Source of the DNA: Branchiostoma floridae
Lineage: Eukaryota; Chordata; Leptocardii; Amphioxiformes; Branchiostomatidae
Length of the DNA: 42,004 bases
Reading direction: 5' to 3'
NCBI RefSeq assembly: GCF_000003815.2
Contig: NC_049997.1
Span: 15,872,765 to 15,914,768, forward strand
Under the pieces are notes generated by a model. The model was given only the letters and a program-made list of their open reading frames with translations, had not been told where the DNA came from and did not search any database. Of this stretch, positions 1 to 10,257 are shown piece by piece. The stretch's first letter is position 1, and each line of letters opens with the position of its first letter. A program made the translations under genes and the position numbers.

Positions 1-14
1 ACATAATTAGACCA

Positions 15-262
15 GGCAGGGCCGGTCACATGCCATCTGTTATGTCCAGCAGCCAAAACACCGTAGCTGCTGTAATGTCAGGTGTTCATGATCCCCGTAT
101 GAAGATATGCCTATATTAATCTCACAGGGCAGAGTCAGTCTTAGGCCATCACTGAATCCAATACAAACACCACAGCTGCTGTAGTGACCAGTGGCCATGT
201 ACAGACAGGACAGGGCCAGTCTCAGGCCATCACTGAATCCAGCCACAAACACGGTAGCTACA
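15..262. repeat. Three diverged tandem repeats of about 85-110 bp
   Basis: Three successive blocks near 15, 124 and 208 share a core: a GGC/ACAGGGC start, GGCCATCACTGAATCCA (blocks 2 and 3), then ACAAACAC and a TAGCTGCTGTA-like end. The open minus-strand frame across them repeats GFSDGLRL twice. That is a by-product of the DNA repeat, and I see no splice sites or known domain. It may be the edge of a longer minisatellite running off the window. Confidence 0.5.
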
Positions 263-559
263 TGATAAACATAAAAAGATGATAGGTCATTGGGAAAGGA
301 CGTTTTCTATTCGCTCCTTTGGAAAGCTGTGATTCATTAGACACTTCCTATCACACTAGGCGCACATATAACAATGTTTTTCTTAAGAATTTTAGACGTC
401 TTGACAGGAAGTACAGTCTTATTCATGTTTACAAAAATTTTCACAGTCCTTTGGGCGGAATTAACAGGAATTCGACCTATCAAACATTATTGTGCTTCTC
501 AAGCTCTGACACTGTATGCAACAACGCTGTCCTTCCTAAATACTTCAAACATACGATTA

Positions 560-1880
560 ATTCTTAAAGTTGTGTGACTTTGTTAAACAATCAAGTTGCT
601 TTCCTACCTTTTACATGATATTGTTGTTTACCGAATGTAACTGGTCTCCTATCAGACACCTCTGTTTTGGCACTGTAATTGTACTAGCTTTTTTGTTGTG
701 TTTTGTGGATATACAGTAGCAAGTGGAATTGGGTGACAGTATGAAGTCATTAACATTCAAGTACTGTTCAGTGCTTTTTTTAGTTGAGATGGATATATGG
801 ACCATTGTAAGTTCTTGCACGGAAAAAGTTTTGAGGATTCCATCTTCGCACTTACACTGCCTGGTGTGCTGTAGTTGTCTCTGACCATCTTTGTAAATCA
901 GAGCAACAGGGATCTACAGGATCATAGCTGTTTACACTAATAGCAAAATAAAAAATTATGATCATAGCAACAGAGTCTCTAGGGTTCTAGACAAATTGTC
1001 TGGGCTCATAGCAACAGAACTCTTTACGTTCTCTACTACATGTAGCACAACAATTCTTTACTTTCTTTACGATAATACGAACCGAATTCTTTATGCTTCT
1101 AGATTTATGCTGCACAAACCCAGAACAAAGTGATTTTTTATACATTCAAATAGTTTTCCTACAATTTATATGTATATTATAGATTACTGATTTTCTATTG
1201 TCTTTTATGACACTGCTGTGCACTGTTGTCTTGGCACTCTAATTGTACTGATATTTTGGCGTAATATTTTGTGAATACACCGTATTTATTCATTTTGTGG
1301 ATATACAGTAGATTTATTGGCTGTGAATACAGAAGCAAGTCAGTAATAGCTAAATCACACTGTGGTGAAAGGGAGTTAAAGCTGTGTGATTTTAACATAC
1401 AAGTTGTTTTGCCATCTTTTACATGTATTACAATGCAGACCTTATTTCCTATCATGTTTCATGGAATGCTGTTTGGACAGTGTCGCTTTGCTAAGGAATT
1501 GGATTACAGTAACAAGTCAATTAACATTCCAGTACTGTAATGCATAGTACAGTACTGTACTGTACAGTACTATAGGTTTGCAAGGGGCCGTACATTTGTA
1601 GATGAGATGGACATGTTTATACCATTGCAAGTTCCTGCATTGACCTAAGAAGTCCATCTTCGCAGATACAGTGCCTGGTCTGGTCTGGTTGTTTCCGACG
1701 ATCATACCAACAGAACTCTAAAGGATCAAAGCAACAAAACTGTTTGTAAAAACTTTGCTATAGAATTGGTCCAAAATCATTGCAACAGAGCTGCTAAGAA
1801 TCATACCAACAGACATGTTTACGCTCATATCAACAGAACTATTTCAGATCATAGCAACAGAACTCTTTAGTACATTCGTT
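560..1880. repeat. Old tandem duplication with unit of about 815 bp
   Basis: Landmarks recur at an offset of about 815 bp. 'GTGTGACTTTG..CAAGTTGCTTT' near 568 matches 1384. 'GAGATGGATAT' near 786 matches 1605. The 'CCATCTTCGCA..ACTGCCTGGT' block near 840 matches 1652. Both copies end in stretches with repeated ATCATAGCAACAGAACTCTT-like words (about 920-1080 and 1698-1910). A further partial copy of the 665-740 segment lies at 1228-1320. Many substitutions and indels point to age. No coding potential is recognised. Confidence 0.45.
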
Positions 1881-1960
1881 ATGATCATAGCATTAGAACT
1901 CTTTATGTTATAGAGAACAAACCAGAAGAAGGAAGCAAATAAGGAAACAACCTTTAGATG

Positions 1961-2125
1961 TGCCAAAAAGCAGTTACTCAAGCAACTGGATATGATTTTG
2001 GAACGGTCAGACATTTTAACTGGAATCCACCAGTTTTCGTCAGTGACACTGAAGTGATCTGCAAGAAACAGGTCTTTTATACTCCACTTTGAATGAAGAC
2101 AATTTCAGATATCCAATAGGAAAAG
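1961..2125 (-). mobile_element. Penelope-like element 3' segment, inverted arm
   Basis: Read on the minus strand, this carries the 3' untranslated signature of the element at 3405-4230. In order: AAATTGTCTTCATTC, a GTATAAAA word, GTTTCTTGCAGATCACTTC, CAGTGTCACTGACGAAAACT, and CATATCCAGTTGCTTGAG. It faces the plus-oriented copy at 2131-2260, giving an imperfect palindrome with arms of about 110 bp (1976-2084 and 2137-2246) around a centre of about 50 bp. Such inverted partial copies are known for Penelope-like elements and are attributed to twin priming or template switching. Confidence 0.7.
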
Positions 2126-2130
2126 TGTCA

Positions 2131-2260
2131 AAGTTAGAGTATAAAAGGCCTGTTTCTTCCAGATCACTTCAGTGTAACTGACGAAAACTGGTGGATTCCA
2201 GTTGAACCGTCTGATCGTTCCAAAATCATATCCAGTTGCTTGAATAATAGGATACGGCAA
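2131..2260 (+). mobile_element. Penelope-like element 3' segment, direct arm
   Basis: This contains AGTATAAAAGGCCTGTTTC, then CTTCCAGATCACTTCAGTG, CTGACGAAAACTGGTGGATT and CATATCCAGTTGCTTGAATA. These match the 3' region of the element at 3405-4230 and the piece at 5963-6056. It is the right arm of the head-to-head palindrome described at 1961-2125. Confidence 0.7.
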
Positions 2261-2385
2261 GTATCTGCTATTGCCATGTGGAGTACCTGAGGATACTTTT
2301 TTATATGGAACTCAGAAAGCCTAGTGGTACCTGTATGCACACCCATAATGAATAAACAATGAGTTGAAAAATGTTTCCTTTTTTG

Positions 2386-2416
2386 ATAATATTTGATTTG
2401 ATTTGATTTGATTTAT
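2386..2416. repeat. (TTTGA)n microsatellite
   Basis: About five near-perfect copies of a TTTGA pentamer, 50 bp before the piggyBac-type element. Confidence 0.8.
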
Positions 2417-2468
2417 TCGGCTGTATAATCATTTCGTACCGAAACTTGAAATAAGTCTGGTAATTTAA

Positions 2469-3217
2469 CCCTATTCAGACCGGGGGAGGGGCTTTTGATG
2501 GCCGCGCCAACTTTCATGTCGCATTACGTCAGAACGGCTTACGTTAGAGCCACCAAATTTCATGAGTTTTCCTAAAATTTAGTTGGCAACAATTTCAAAA
2601 GTTTAGAAAATTTTCCATTTTGCGGGTTGCTATGGCAATCGTTTGTTGACAGGCATTTTTGACGAAAATCACTAATTTCAGTTCTAACAATGCATTTTTC
2701 ACATTTATTTGCTGTGTTACTGCTATATTGTTATTGCTATATCAAATAAAGTCTTATGTTATATAGAATATCTTTGAATAACTAGCTTATCATCCCTAAA
2801 AATTCGTAACTACCTGTTTTTGTTCATCATAAAACGTTTAGATGAAGGTTTTTAGTCAATTTACATTGTCATTTGCGATTATATGCTGAAAAAAATGTAT
2901 TTTTGGAAATTAAATTTGTTGGATATATGATGGCTGAGCCCAACTGGTAGCTTAAATATGCATGACGTTATATATATAACATGACGTTATTTTATTTTAA
3001 TGATATTGCTATTGGCAACACAAGTCGTAAAAACATTATAATTCTGTTACCTGCACTTGCTGTTACATTTTTGTTTTCTGGGAATACCTTTTTGATGGTT
3101 ACAGCCAATATAGTCAAATTGATGACGTCATAATTACGTCACAATACGTCATAATAGCGTCAGATTTCTTACAATCTTAAGATATTATGTCCATCATTCT
3201 TGTCGGTCTGAATAGGG
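2469..3217 (+). mobile_element. Non-autonomous piggyBac-type element, copy 1
   Basis: The element begins CCCTATTCAGACCGGGGG and ends CGGTCTGAATAGGG. It is flanked on both sides by TTAA (2465-2468 and 3218-3221), the target site of piggyBac transposases; TIRs starting CCC fit that superfamily. The 749-bp interior has no open frame of note. It matches the second copy at 19587-20525 along most of its length (shared words TTGGCAACAATTT, TTCACATTTATTTGCTG, GATGACGTCATAATTACGTC). It lacks about 190 bp that copy 2 has, mostly an internal block and the G/C-rich inner right end. Confidence 0.85.
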
Positions 3218-3221
3218 TTAA

Positions 3222-3404
3222 AATATAGAGAACTTATTGTACCCTACAATTGTACTTGGTACAATGTATGGCAACGACTATTGCACAAAGTACAAAATAG
3301 ATGTATAGAATAAGACTTAACATCCTTATTAACATAACAATAAAGTCTTTGATATAGTGTTACAATCGAGTTGGGCTAATCATGAGTTCGGTATTCTTTC
3401 TAAT
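3222..3404. other. No recognised feature
   Basis: AT-rich spacer between the piggyBac-type element and the Penelope fragment. A short direct repeat, AGTCTTTGATATA, occurs near 3345 and again at 3413, and may mark the 5' junction of the truncated Penelope insertion. Confidence 0.4.
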
Positions 3405-3839
3405 AAAAAAGCAGTCTTTGATATATTTGCTAACTTCAAACCTAACTCAACCCTCCGACACAAACTGGTACATCCCAAAGACCGACCCCAGAAAAGTACC
3501 AAAGCCAATGTAATCTACAGACTCAAATGTGAAGAACCCAACTGCAACAATACGTACATCGGTGAGACCAGCCGGTCATTAAAGGCAAGGTACAAAGAAC
3601 ATTGCAAACTCAGTGCCAACGGCTACTCTTCTGCCATTTTCAACCACCACAACCACGGACACTCCTTCAACCTCCAATCCACCGATATCCTAGACCGCGA
3701 ACCCCGCTGGTTCGAACGGGGAGTTAGAGAGGCTATATATGAGAGTATACAATCACACCCTGAACAGGAAGGGGGGGTTACGTATGGAAATTTCCGGCAC
3801 TTGGGACATATCCCCCCCCCCCCGAAACACAACATTTAG
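3405..3839 (+). pseudogene. Penelope-type GIY-YIG endonuclease domain fragment
   Basis: An open frame from 3357 gives 160 codons; family-like sequence starts at about residue 17. Visible landmarks are FKPNSTLRHKLVHPKD (residues 27-42), the GIY-equivalent VIY (52-54), YIGETSRSLKAR (67-78), the EH pair (81-82), and REPRWFERGVREAIYES (114-130) with the likely metal-binding glutamate at 125. C58 and C63 are the paired cysteines typical of Penelope endonucleases. The usual end (LNRDxG and a C-terminal tryptophan region) is degraded after residue 134, and a 10-base C run gives PPPP. The domain nicks target DNA for primed reverse transcription in active elements. Without its reverse transcriptase this copy cannot be autonomous. 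Confidence 0.85.
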
Positions 3840-4230
3840 CTCCTGCAACTAAAACAACAGAAGCTAATTGACTCATTTGCATTAACCGTGTCTTAGCTTT
3901 GTTTCCCATTGAAATCCAAAATTGTCTTCAGGTTGACTTTGCTTTACCTTTGTTTGCTATTGGAATCCAAATTGTCTTTAGCTTGACTTTGTCCAGCAAG
4001 GTCTATTATTGGACTTCTAAAATTATCTTCATTCATAGTTAGGGTATAAAACATCAGTTTCTTCCAGATCACTTCAGTGTCACTGACGAAGGATAGTGGA
4101 TACTATCCGAAACGTCTGACCGTTTCCAAAACCATGTCCAGTTGCTTGAGTAACTACTATTTGGCGTATCTTATTACCTGGATGTCTAACCTTCATCGAC
4201 GTGACGACATTACTGTTTTGTTTCTTCGCT
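3405..4230 (+). mobile_element. 5'-truncated Penelope-like retroelement
   Basis: The piece holds the C-terminal GIY-YIG endonuclease frame (to 3839) and a 3' region of about 390 bp. The 3' region ends with the family's CACTGACGAAGGATAG, CCAGTTGCTTGAGTAAC and ATTACCTGGATGTCTAACC words. The reverse transcriptase, which lies upstream in Penelope elements, is missing, so this is a dead 5'-truncated copy. Two other pieces of the same family lie within 2.5 kb on either side (1961-2260 and 5744-6056). The exact 3' end is uncertain. Confidence 0.85.
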
Positions 4231-4677
4231 CTATCATAATATTAATATCATTTATAAACTCTTATTACCTTCGCAAGAATGGCTAAGGTTATGTATTGGG
4301 CGTGTGCGTCCGTCCTTCCGTGAACAGTATCAATCGAGAAGCCTTGAATGGATCCTGATGATATTTGGTAGGTGGGTAGGGGTCAGGAAGACGAAGGTCA
4401 AATCCATAATGGGCTCCCTAGCGGCTTGCTAAGGTACTGCAGCGGAACTTCCATTTTTTATATCTCGTGTTCTAGACATGCTGCGATCGTGATTTTTGAG
4501 TGGTAGATAGCCCTTAGGGCAGAGAGTAAGTGCTGTGAGTTTGGGACTTAATTTGCATAATTAATTAGGAAATTGTATACTTCCATCATTTGCATAAAAT
4601 TTACACAAACTCTTAATATTTCATGGAGGTATGAGGTTACCGAACTCTAGTTATCGACTGTTTTCTTCTATGGTGCA
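4231..4677. other. No gene recognised; possible old repeat
   Basis: No credible exon. The text 'ATATCTCGTGTTCTAGACATG' and neighbouring words (about 4460-4520) look like diverged dispersed repeat, but no second copy exists in this window, so I leave it unnamed. Confidence 0.3.
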
Positions 4678-5030
4678 GTAGTTCTGAATGGTTCTTTAAA
4701 ATTACCAGGTACTTATCTCTAAATAGGGAGAAGGGACAAGGCTATTGTTATATGTTGCTATGGAAATATTGATGTGGAACGTGCCGTGTGTTGAATGCAA
4801 TGGAAATCACCCTCTATTGAAACAGGACTGAAAAGAAATAATTTCGCCGTAAGGCTTTAACGATAGAACCACCAAAATATTGAGGATACATTGTTTCACA
4901 AATTTTACACACTTTATTGATGTCCACAGTCTATAGATTGTAGATAGGAATTCATAGATACGATTTGCCACACACATGTACCAATTGTGATATGATATGA
5001 TATGATATATAGTACGCTATTTTGTAATAA
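4678..5030 (+). repeat. Dispersed repeat family R2, copy 1
   Basis: About 350 bp aligns with the reverse complement of 26330-26653. Shared landmarks include AATTACCAGGTACTT, TAGGGAGAAGG, TATGTTGCTATGGAA, AAATAATTTCGCCGTA, and GTTTCACAAATTTTACACA followed by TTTATTGATGTCCA. The copy ends in a short (GATAT)n tract at 4988-5008. In the other copy the family is followed by a LINE-like AACA tail, so R2 may be a retroelement 3' region. Confidence 0.65.
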
Positions 5031-5203
5031 TACATACACAGTATATACTTTCACAACATACTTTCCGAAGGAAGCTTAAGAATGCAGACTCTCAGGCTAC
5101 CACATCATGATAATACTTAATCTTTTTGTGTTTTGTTTTATCTTTGGTTGCATGAATCAATCACGCATTAAGTATCCGTCCGTGTAATTTTTTTCTCGGT
5201 TAC

Positions 5204-5230
5204 ATAGGCCATGTTGATTTGATTATATGA
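5204..5230 (+). repeat. Dispersed repeat family R1, head fragment
   Basis: A short piece, TAGGCCATGTTGATTTGATT followed by ATATGA, matches the beginning of the R1 copies at 13645, 17259, 25961 and (minus) 19565. Only the first 27 bp are preserved here. Confidence 0.5.
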
Positions 5231-5421
5231 TATTAGATAAAGTCCGCACACGCATCAATGTTCGTGTGTTTCCACAAGATGAAGCTTTCGGCCATACTGT
5301 TAAGGTATTTCACTTGGCTAAATTGGCATTTTGACCTTCCATTGTTTTCTCATTATTGAATTAAGAAAGAATTGAGCCGTAACGGCTATTTATAGATGGG
5401 CATGAAAGAATTCTAAATCTG

Positions 5422-5642
5422 CAATGAAACTTTGTTTTTCATGTGCATAATGATGAAAGCTATGAAATCACGGTTGCAAAAATTGATATCTTCTAAAGAT
5501 ATGTAGTAATTAGAAAATTTACTGTTTTCATCTGATTAAAATAATTTTCTAATAATTACAGATCATTTGGAGATATCAATTTGCGCAACCGTGAGTTTGT
5601 AGCTTTCATCATTATGCACATGAAAAACATAGTTTCATTTCA
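5422..5642. mobile_element. Palindromic (foldback) MITE of about 220 bp
   Basis: The two arms, about 5422-5520 and 5543-5642, are reverse complements with few differences. They share TTTTTCATGTGCATAATGAT, GAAAGCTA, CACGGTTGC, TTGATATCT and AATTAGAAAA, and meet at a centre of about 20 bp. The sequence would fold into one long hairpin. No target duplication is evident and no other copy is present in the window, so the superfamily is unassigned. Confidence 0.75.
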
Positions 5643-5743
5643 GTGGTATGTACCAAAGTGCTGCGTTTTCTCATAGAAAAAAATAATATTAGGGGCAATA
5701 AAACCTGATGACGTCATCCATATGGCCCCCAAAAATCAGATTT

Positions 5744-5962
5744 GACGCTGAATTGATCTGGAAGAAACAGGTCTTTTATACTCTAACTATGAATGAAGAC
5801 AATTTCAGATGTCCAATCGGAAACGTTGAAAGACAATTTCAGACTGAAGACAATTTGGATTCCAAAGAAAACAAAGGTAAGACAAAGTCAGGCTGAAGAC
5901 AATTTAGGATTTCAAAGGAAGGCAAGGCTAAGACACAGCTAATGTAAATGGATCAATTAGCA
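5744..5962 (-). mobile_element. Penelope-like element 3' region, inverted 5' part
   Basis: On the minus strand this matches 3867-4071 of the larger copy: GCTGTGTCTTAGC, repeated TGTCTTCAG words, TTCATTCATAGTTAGAGTAT, and CTGTTTCTTCCAGATCA. It directly abuts the plus-oriented next segment of the same element at 5963. The break therefore falls within the CCAGATCA/CACTTCAGTG sequence, with the upstream part flipped in place. This is the arrangement expected from twin-primed reverse transcription. Confidence 0.75.
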
Positions 5963-6056
5963 CTTCAGTGTCACTGACGAAAACTGGGGGATACCAGTTG
6001 AAACGTCTGACCGTTTCCAAAATCATATCCAGTTGCTTGAGTAACTGCTTTTTGGC
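5963..6056 (+). mobile_element. Penelope-like element 3' end, direct part
   Basis: CACTTCAGTGTCACTGACGA, AACTGGGGGATACCAGTTG, AAACGTCTGACCGTTTCC and CATATCCAGTTGCTTGAGTA continue the element interrupted by the flipped segment at 5744-5962. The piece stops in ACTGCTTTTTGGC, the same place as the inverted arm at 1961. Confidence 0.75.
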
Positions 6057-6588
6057 AAAAAAATTATCTACTTATGAAAACATGGATTACGTACACTTAT
6101 TTTTTTGAAACGTCACAGTTTATTGCACATCAGTTGCCACGGGTACAAGGTTAGGCAATGCGATACACACTGTATAATGCAACTGACACAACTACATAGT
6201 TATACATTAATCTGACACTGTTACTGTACATGTAGATTATAAGCTATACAATATTGGAAGAAGACAAAATGGATATAGCCGTTCTTTTGTTTCTATGACC
6301 CCGCCATCTTTATTGCTGACGTCATCACGGCATACCACCATGCCGTTTATCTGGTCCACGTCTACCTCCTATGAACGCCTGCCCATTCACAGAGGCTTTA
6401 ATGGTGAACTGTGAATGCAACAGCAACGACAAAACAAATTTAGAGCAAGATAAAACAGTTTTTCTGTAACAATAAGCCACAAATAAGTAGTTTCGTTTCA
6501 ACTTCAAAGTTATATCCAAGCAGGGCGGTGATAGTGACGTGGGGAATTAAACTGTTACACACGACCAGAAGCTGCTAATATTTGCAAA
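6057..6588. other. No recognised feature
   Basis: AT-rich sequence with only short open frames. No repeat partner within the window and no splice-like coding signal was found. Confidence 0.4.
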
Positions 6589-6589
6589 A

Positions 6590-7797
6590 CTTTCTTTCTT
6601 TATTCAGGTTGTAACAAGACAATACACTGTGAGCACTAGGCAGCATGGCTGGTATCGTGGCCACAGACATATAAATATATAATACAAGATGAACATGTAT
6701 ATACAGTAATAGAATAAAATAGTTGTTGCAATAAAAGCAGGTAAAGCTAACACTTATGCCTGACTATCTAAAATTTACTAGACAGTGGCACGGCTGGAAG
6801 AGAATCTTTTTGTAGATGTCATGTAAACACACAGTGCTTCTGAAAGCTGTCTATTGATGACAGGGTCATGGTTATGTGAGCCGTGGAGCAGTAGTGAAAC
6901 AGTAGGCCGTTGTCGTACAAGGCATTCAACAGTGGTGGTGAGTTTGCTACGCTGCTCAGAGTACAGGGGGCAATGTAGTAGGTAGTGTTGAACTGTTTCA
7001 GAAGAAGCCCCACAGACACATTGTTTGCTCTTGATGTTCATTTTGTGCAAGGTACTGTTCAGTTGACACCAACCCATGCGTAGCCTTGCAGCTTGGATGT
7101 TGCTCTGCCTTGGGCCGAGTCGTCGGTAAGTTTGGTGGTGCCTTGTGGTGAACAGGTGCTTTTTGCTCACTCTCTTAAAATCAGCGAGGCTACGGGCGTC
7201 TCTGGCTGTCTGAGGTAGCTGGTTCCAGAGTGAAGACGTGAAGGGAATAAAGCTGTTTTTGAAGGTCTGTGTCCGGCAACGAGGAACATGAAGGTGAGTG
7301 TTGTTTCGTAGTTCTAGACGTGTTGTAGACTGGGTGCCTCTTGTTGACGGAGTGAGCAGCTGTAGATGTGGGGGTACAAGTCCGTTTGTCATTTTGTACA
7401 TAATGGTGAGTGAGTTGAGCTGTCGTCTGGTGGCTAGAGAGTCCCATTCCAGTTCCTGCAGTAGGTTAGACTTTTGGGTACCCTTCATCGCCCCTGTGAC
7501 GAGAAGGCCTGCTTGGTACTGGACCTGTTCTAGCATCCTGCTAGCTGAGCTTGCCAAGTCACCCAGTAGCGCTAACGCGTACTCCAACTTGGGTCGAACT
7601 AGAGCAAAGTATGATGTTTCTAAGGCCTGTCTTCCAAGTTTGCCACTGACTTTGCGCAAGAGGCCTACAGTTTTCTACTTTTGCTCGTGGCCTCTTGTAC
7701 GTGCTCTGTCCATCTGAGGGATTGGTGGATGGTGGCACCTAGATGACTGTAGAGAGGCACTTTTGAGTGTTAGATAGCTATGGGGGGGGGGGGCAAT
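6590..7797 (-). mobile_element. 5'-truncated non-LTR retrotransposon (LINE)
   Basis: On the minus strand, the degraded ORF2 3' part (7765-6778) is followed by about 190 bp of untranslated sequence ending in AATAAAGAAAGAAAG (6604-6590), a simple-repeat tail typical of CR1/L2/Jockey-like LINEs. Nothing resembling the reverse transcriptase core is found beyond 7797, where the sequence becomes a G homopolymer (C run on the minus strand) and unrelated DNA. Truncation at the 5' end is the normal fate of LINE insertions. I do not assign the clade. Confidence 0.8.
6778..7765 (-). pseudogene. LINE ORF2 C-terminal remnant (end of RT to zinc knuckle), frameshifted
   Basis: The 3' frame (about 7661-6778) is open for 293 residues. 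It contains YFALVRPKLEYA (17-28) just after the RT domain, MTNGLVPPHLQLL (90-102), the SSLWNQLP motif (142-149), ARLRMGWCQLNSTLHKM (191-207), and a CCHC-type knuckle CVCGASSETVQHYLLHC (C214, C216, H225, C230) near the C-terminus. Upstream, HLGATIHQSLRWTEHVQEAT (about 7748-7689) continues the same protein in another frame. One base is lost or gained near 7676, between SKSRK and TVGLLRK. It is a non-functional relic with no catalytic YxDD segment. Confidence 0.85.
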
Positions 7798-8319
7798 TTT
7801 TTTTCTGGGTTTGACAAAGAATAAGTCATGAAGGGCTTTAACATTTTTTGACCCATACACCTTCATGACCTCTATAAAAAGTGACCTTAAGGCCAATTTT
7901 AGCTTCTCATCAATAAGAAATAAATCTAATAAACAACCTTAAGCAAATAACGTAATTCAGATTAATAAACCAATATTTACAAGTCAACAAATTCAATGTT
8001 ACAAGAGTATTGATCTGCACACTCATACAATGATATTATAGAACATTTTGCACGAACATCAAAGCATCGGCTTAAAATTAAATTTCGAATAATCAAGCGA
8101 TCTAGCCACGTACCACATCTGTTTACAAACAAAGAAATTAAAGAAGAAACTAAAGTCGAAATGAAGAGAAAAAAACATTGAGATAATAACATATGCTATA
8201 ACTGTATATACGTGATTACAATGATTATGTTTCCCGAAGGGAGAACATATAGTATCCTTACAGGTATTTGCATATAACAAAAAAGTCAGGAGAAATGGAA
8301 GTTGTATCATGCAGTCCAT
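7798..8319. other. No recognised feature
   Basis: AT-rich, with scattered short frames on the minus strand that lack domain signal. I see no repeat partner or RNA gene. Confidence 0.4.
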
Positions 8320-9470
8320 GTTTCCATCTTTTTGATTGGCTGACATTCTTACTATCTTGCTCAGACGTCAGGGCTAAACCTATCAACGCAAAGGTCACAA
8401 AATGGCAGTCCGCACAGAGCAGCTTTTTGATTGGGCAGAAGTCTAGCTTGATACGTCAGGGGTAAACCTATCAACGCATCGGCTCCACAGCTCCACCAGC
8501 TGCACTCGGCTCGGTGTTTTGTCGGCTCGCGCGTACGAGGTGTGTTTTGTCGGCTCCACAGCTCCACCACGCACTGCAAAGCAGGTAAGCAACGGTACAT
8601 TTCCATGGCCTTAGCGGGACAAAATTTACGCTGCACGAATCTCATATTTTCCCCTTGATCCACGCTGCACGAATCTCATATTTTCCCCTTGATCAACGTT
8701 GTGCTCCCATCCCCGAAGTCGCAAATTACCGAATGCCCACTAACGTTACATCCACAGAAATATAGGCCGTTCATGTTCAAGATGTTTACTAAGTTTCCGT
8801 GCTTTACAAGCCTTTTAAGTCCCTTTGTTGACAAAATTTACGCAAGCGGTAAAGGCCGCACGTAGCAGCGTGCCGGGGACGGTATAAATTTTTTCTCATA
8901 CCGTGGCCCTTATGACAACAAATATTCTATAACTGAGGTATCATGCGGCTGCACGCCGGCACATCGTGCGCATCCACGAACATTCTACCCAGAAAATAAT
9001 CGCTATGATCCGAAAATGTTGCAGGCTTCTTCTTTGCGGGAGTTTTGTTTTTGTGTCACCAGAAAAATGCGACATCATTTATTTTCGGCAAGGAGCTAGA
9101 TAAAAGCTCCTTGTTTTCGGGGAATATTTAGAAACCCACGCTAACTCTCAGCACAATTACGGCTGCATCGAAACCCAAAATTACGCTAGAGACACCATCA
9201 ATGGAAAGTTCTTTGGATTATGCATTTTTTTTTAACTACGATGGTCCAATGTAATCGTGAAAATAGCGTTCTTTTGCGTTTTAAAATGTAACTCTTTGAA
9301 ACAAAAAAATGGCGGCAGCAAGCAGCAGCCGAGCGAAAGCTCCCATGATGCACCGCTCCAACCAATCAGAGCGCGACTTCGCCGGGGATTCCCCCTCTTT
9401 ATGTATTCAGTTGTTGTTGTTGTTGTGCTGCCATTCACCAATCAGAGGTGCGTATTTCTGACTCGCGCCA
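8320..9470. promoter_or_regulatory. Candidate promoter block with CCAAT boxes and a splice donor
   Basis: CpG density rises compared with the flanks. CCAAT boxes occur as GATTGGCTGAC (8333), GATTGGGC (8430), CCAATCAGAG (9363) and CCAATCAGAGG (9440). An AAAATGGCGGC YY1-like word lies at 9306. A strong donor context AAGCAG|GTAAGC (GT at 8585) follows a GC-rich stretch from 8470, as in a noncoding first exon on the plus strand. Two short local duplications lie inside: 8325-8391 repeated at 8420-8478, and 8628-8695. No downstream coding exon was identified, so promoter function is inference. Confidence 0.3.
8628..8695. repeat. 34-bp direct tandem duplication
   Basis: ACGCTGCACGAATCTCATAT plus TTTCCCCTTGATC occurs twice in immediate succession (from 8628 and from 8662) with essentially no divergence, so the duplication is recent. 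Confidence 0.85.
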
Positions 9471-10257
9471 TATCTGTACAAAAATACGTATTTCTTGGGA
9501 AGAACAGCGGGCCACGATGTTTTATTATGACAGAAAATACTTTTTTGCTTACCTTGAAAAAGCCCGGTAAAACTGAACGCTTTCATGTCTGCTCCCTGGA
9601 TATAATGGCATCTTAGCACGGTGCGTCAGAGCAAGCCACCGGAAATTTGTAGAGTGAATTTTCTCTAACGTTACGTACAAGATGAAAACTTCACAGTTCA
9701 CTCCCAAAAAAATTCTGGGGAGAGCCCTGCGGTACGTTCTTATTTTGGACGTACGTTTATTCTTTTCGGCCAAATTGGGGCTTTACAACCTTTGTTCCAT
9801 TCTGATGTGAATTTTGGAGACGCAAATTCGTCGATGTTCACAAAATTTCCGCAAGCGTAAAATTTACGGCCAGCGGTAAAGCCCGCAAGTAGCCAGTCAC
9901 AATCATGCAAATGAGCTAGACTTCGCCATGTTGAATTTTAGCGTTCAGGTTTTCAACTCTCGCCGCCATAAAAAAAGGCACTTACACAGCTTGTAAAGCA
10001 AGGAAACTTCGTACACATCAATCCATGCCGGACATTTATGTCACTTCGGGTCATGCATGCCACAACGTAGTACTACTTTCAAGTCTCAAAACAGATATAT
10101 TTTCATACTGTTGACTTTCAAAAATTATCGTCAGATTCTGAATGTTGAACTACTTTTATAGATGACCTCTCACAACAAACTTTGGGAATGTTGATGTGTG
10201 TTTTCATTGGTGGTAATGTCTAAAACATATATGCTTCAGTACTTGCAATTAAATGAT
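9471..10257. other. No recognised feature
   Basis: Mixed composition with scattered motifs such as GCAAGCGTAAAATTTACGGC near 9852. No gene, repeat partner or RNA was recognised. Confidence 0.35.

Noticed and set aside
1545-1572. Palindrome-like AGTACAGTACTGTACTGTAC tract
   Set aside because: A short alternation of GTAC/AGTACT words that is not a true palindrome and has no context suggesting function.
7675-7896. Upstream minus-strand frame as an additional LINE protein
   Set aside because: Only its last part near 7689-7765 matches LINE-like sequence in another frame; the rest, beyond the homopolymer, is unrelated.
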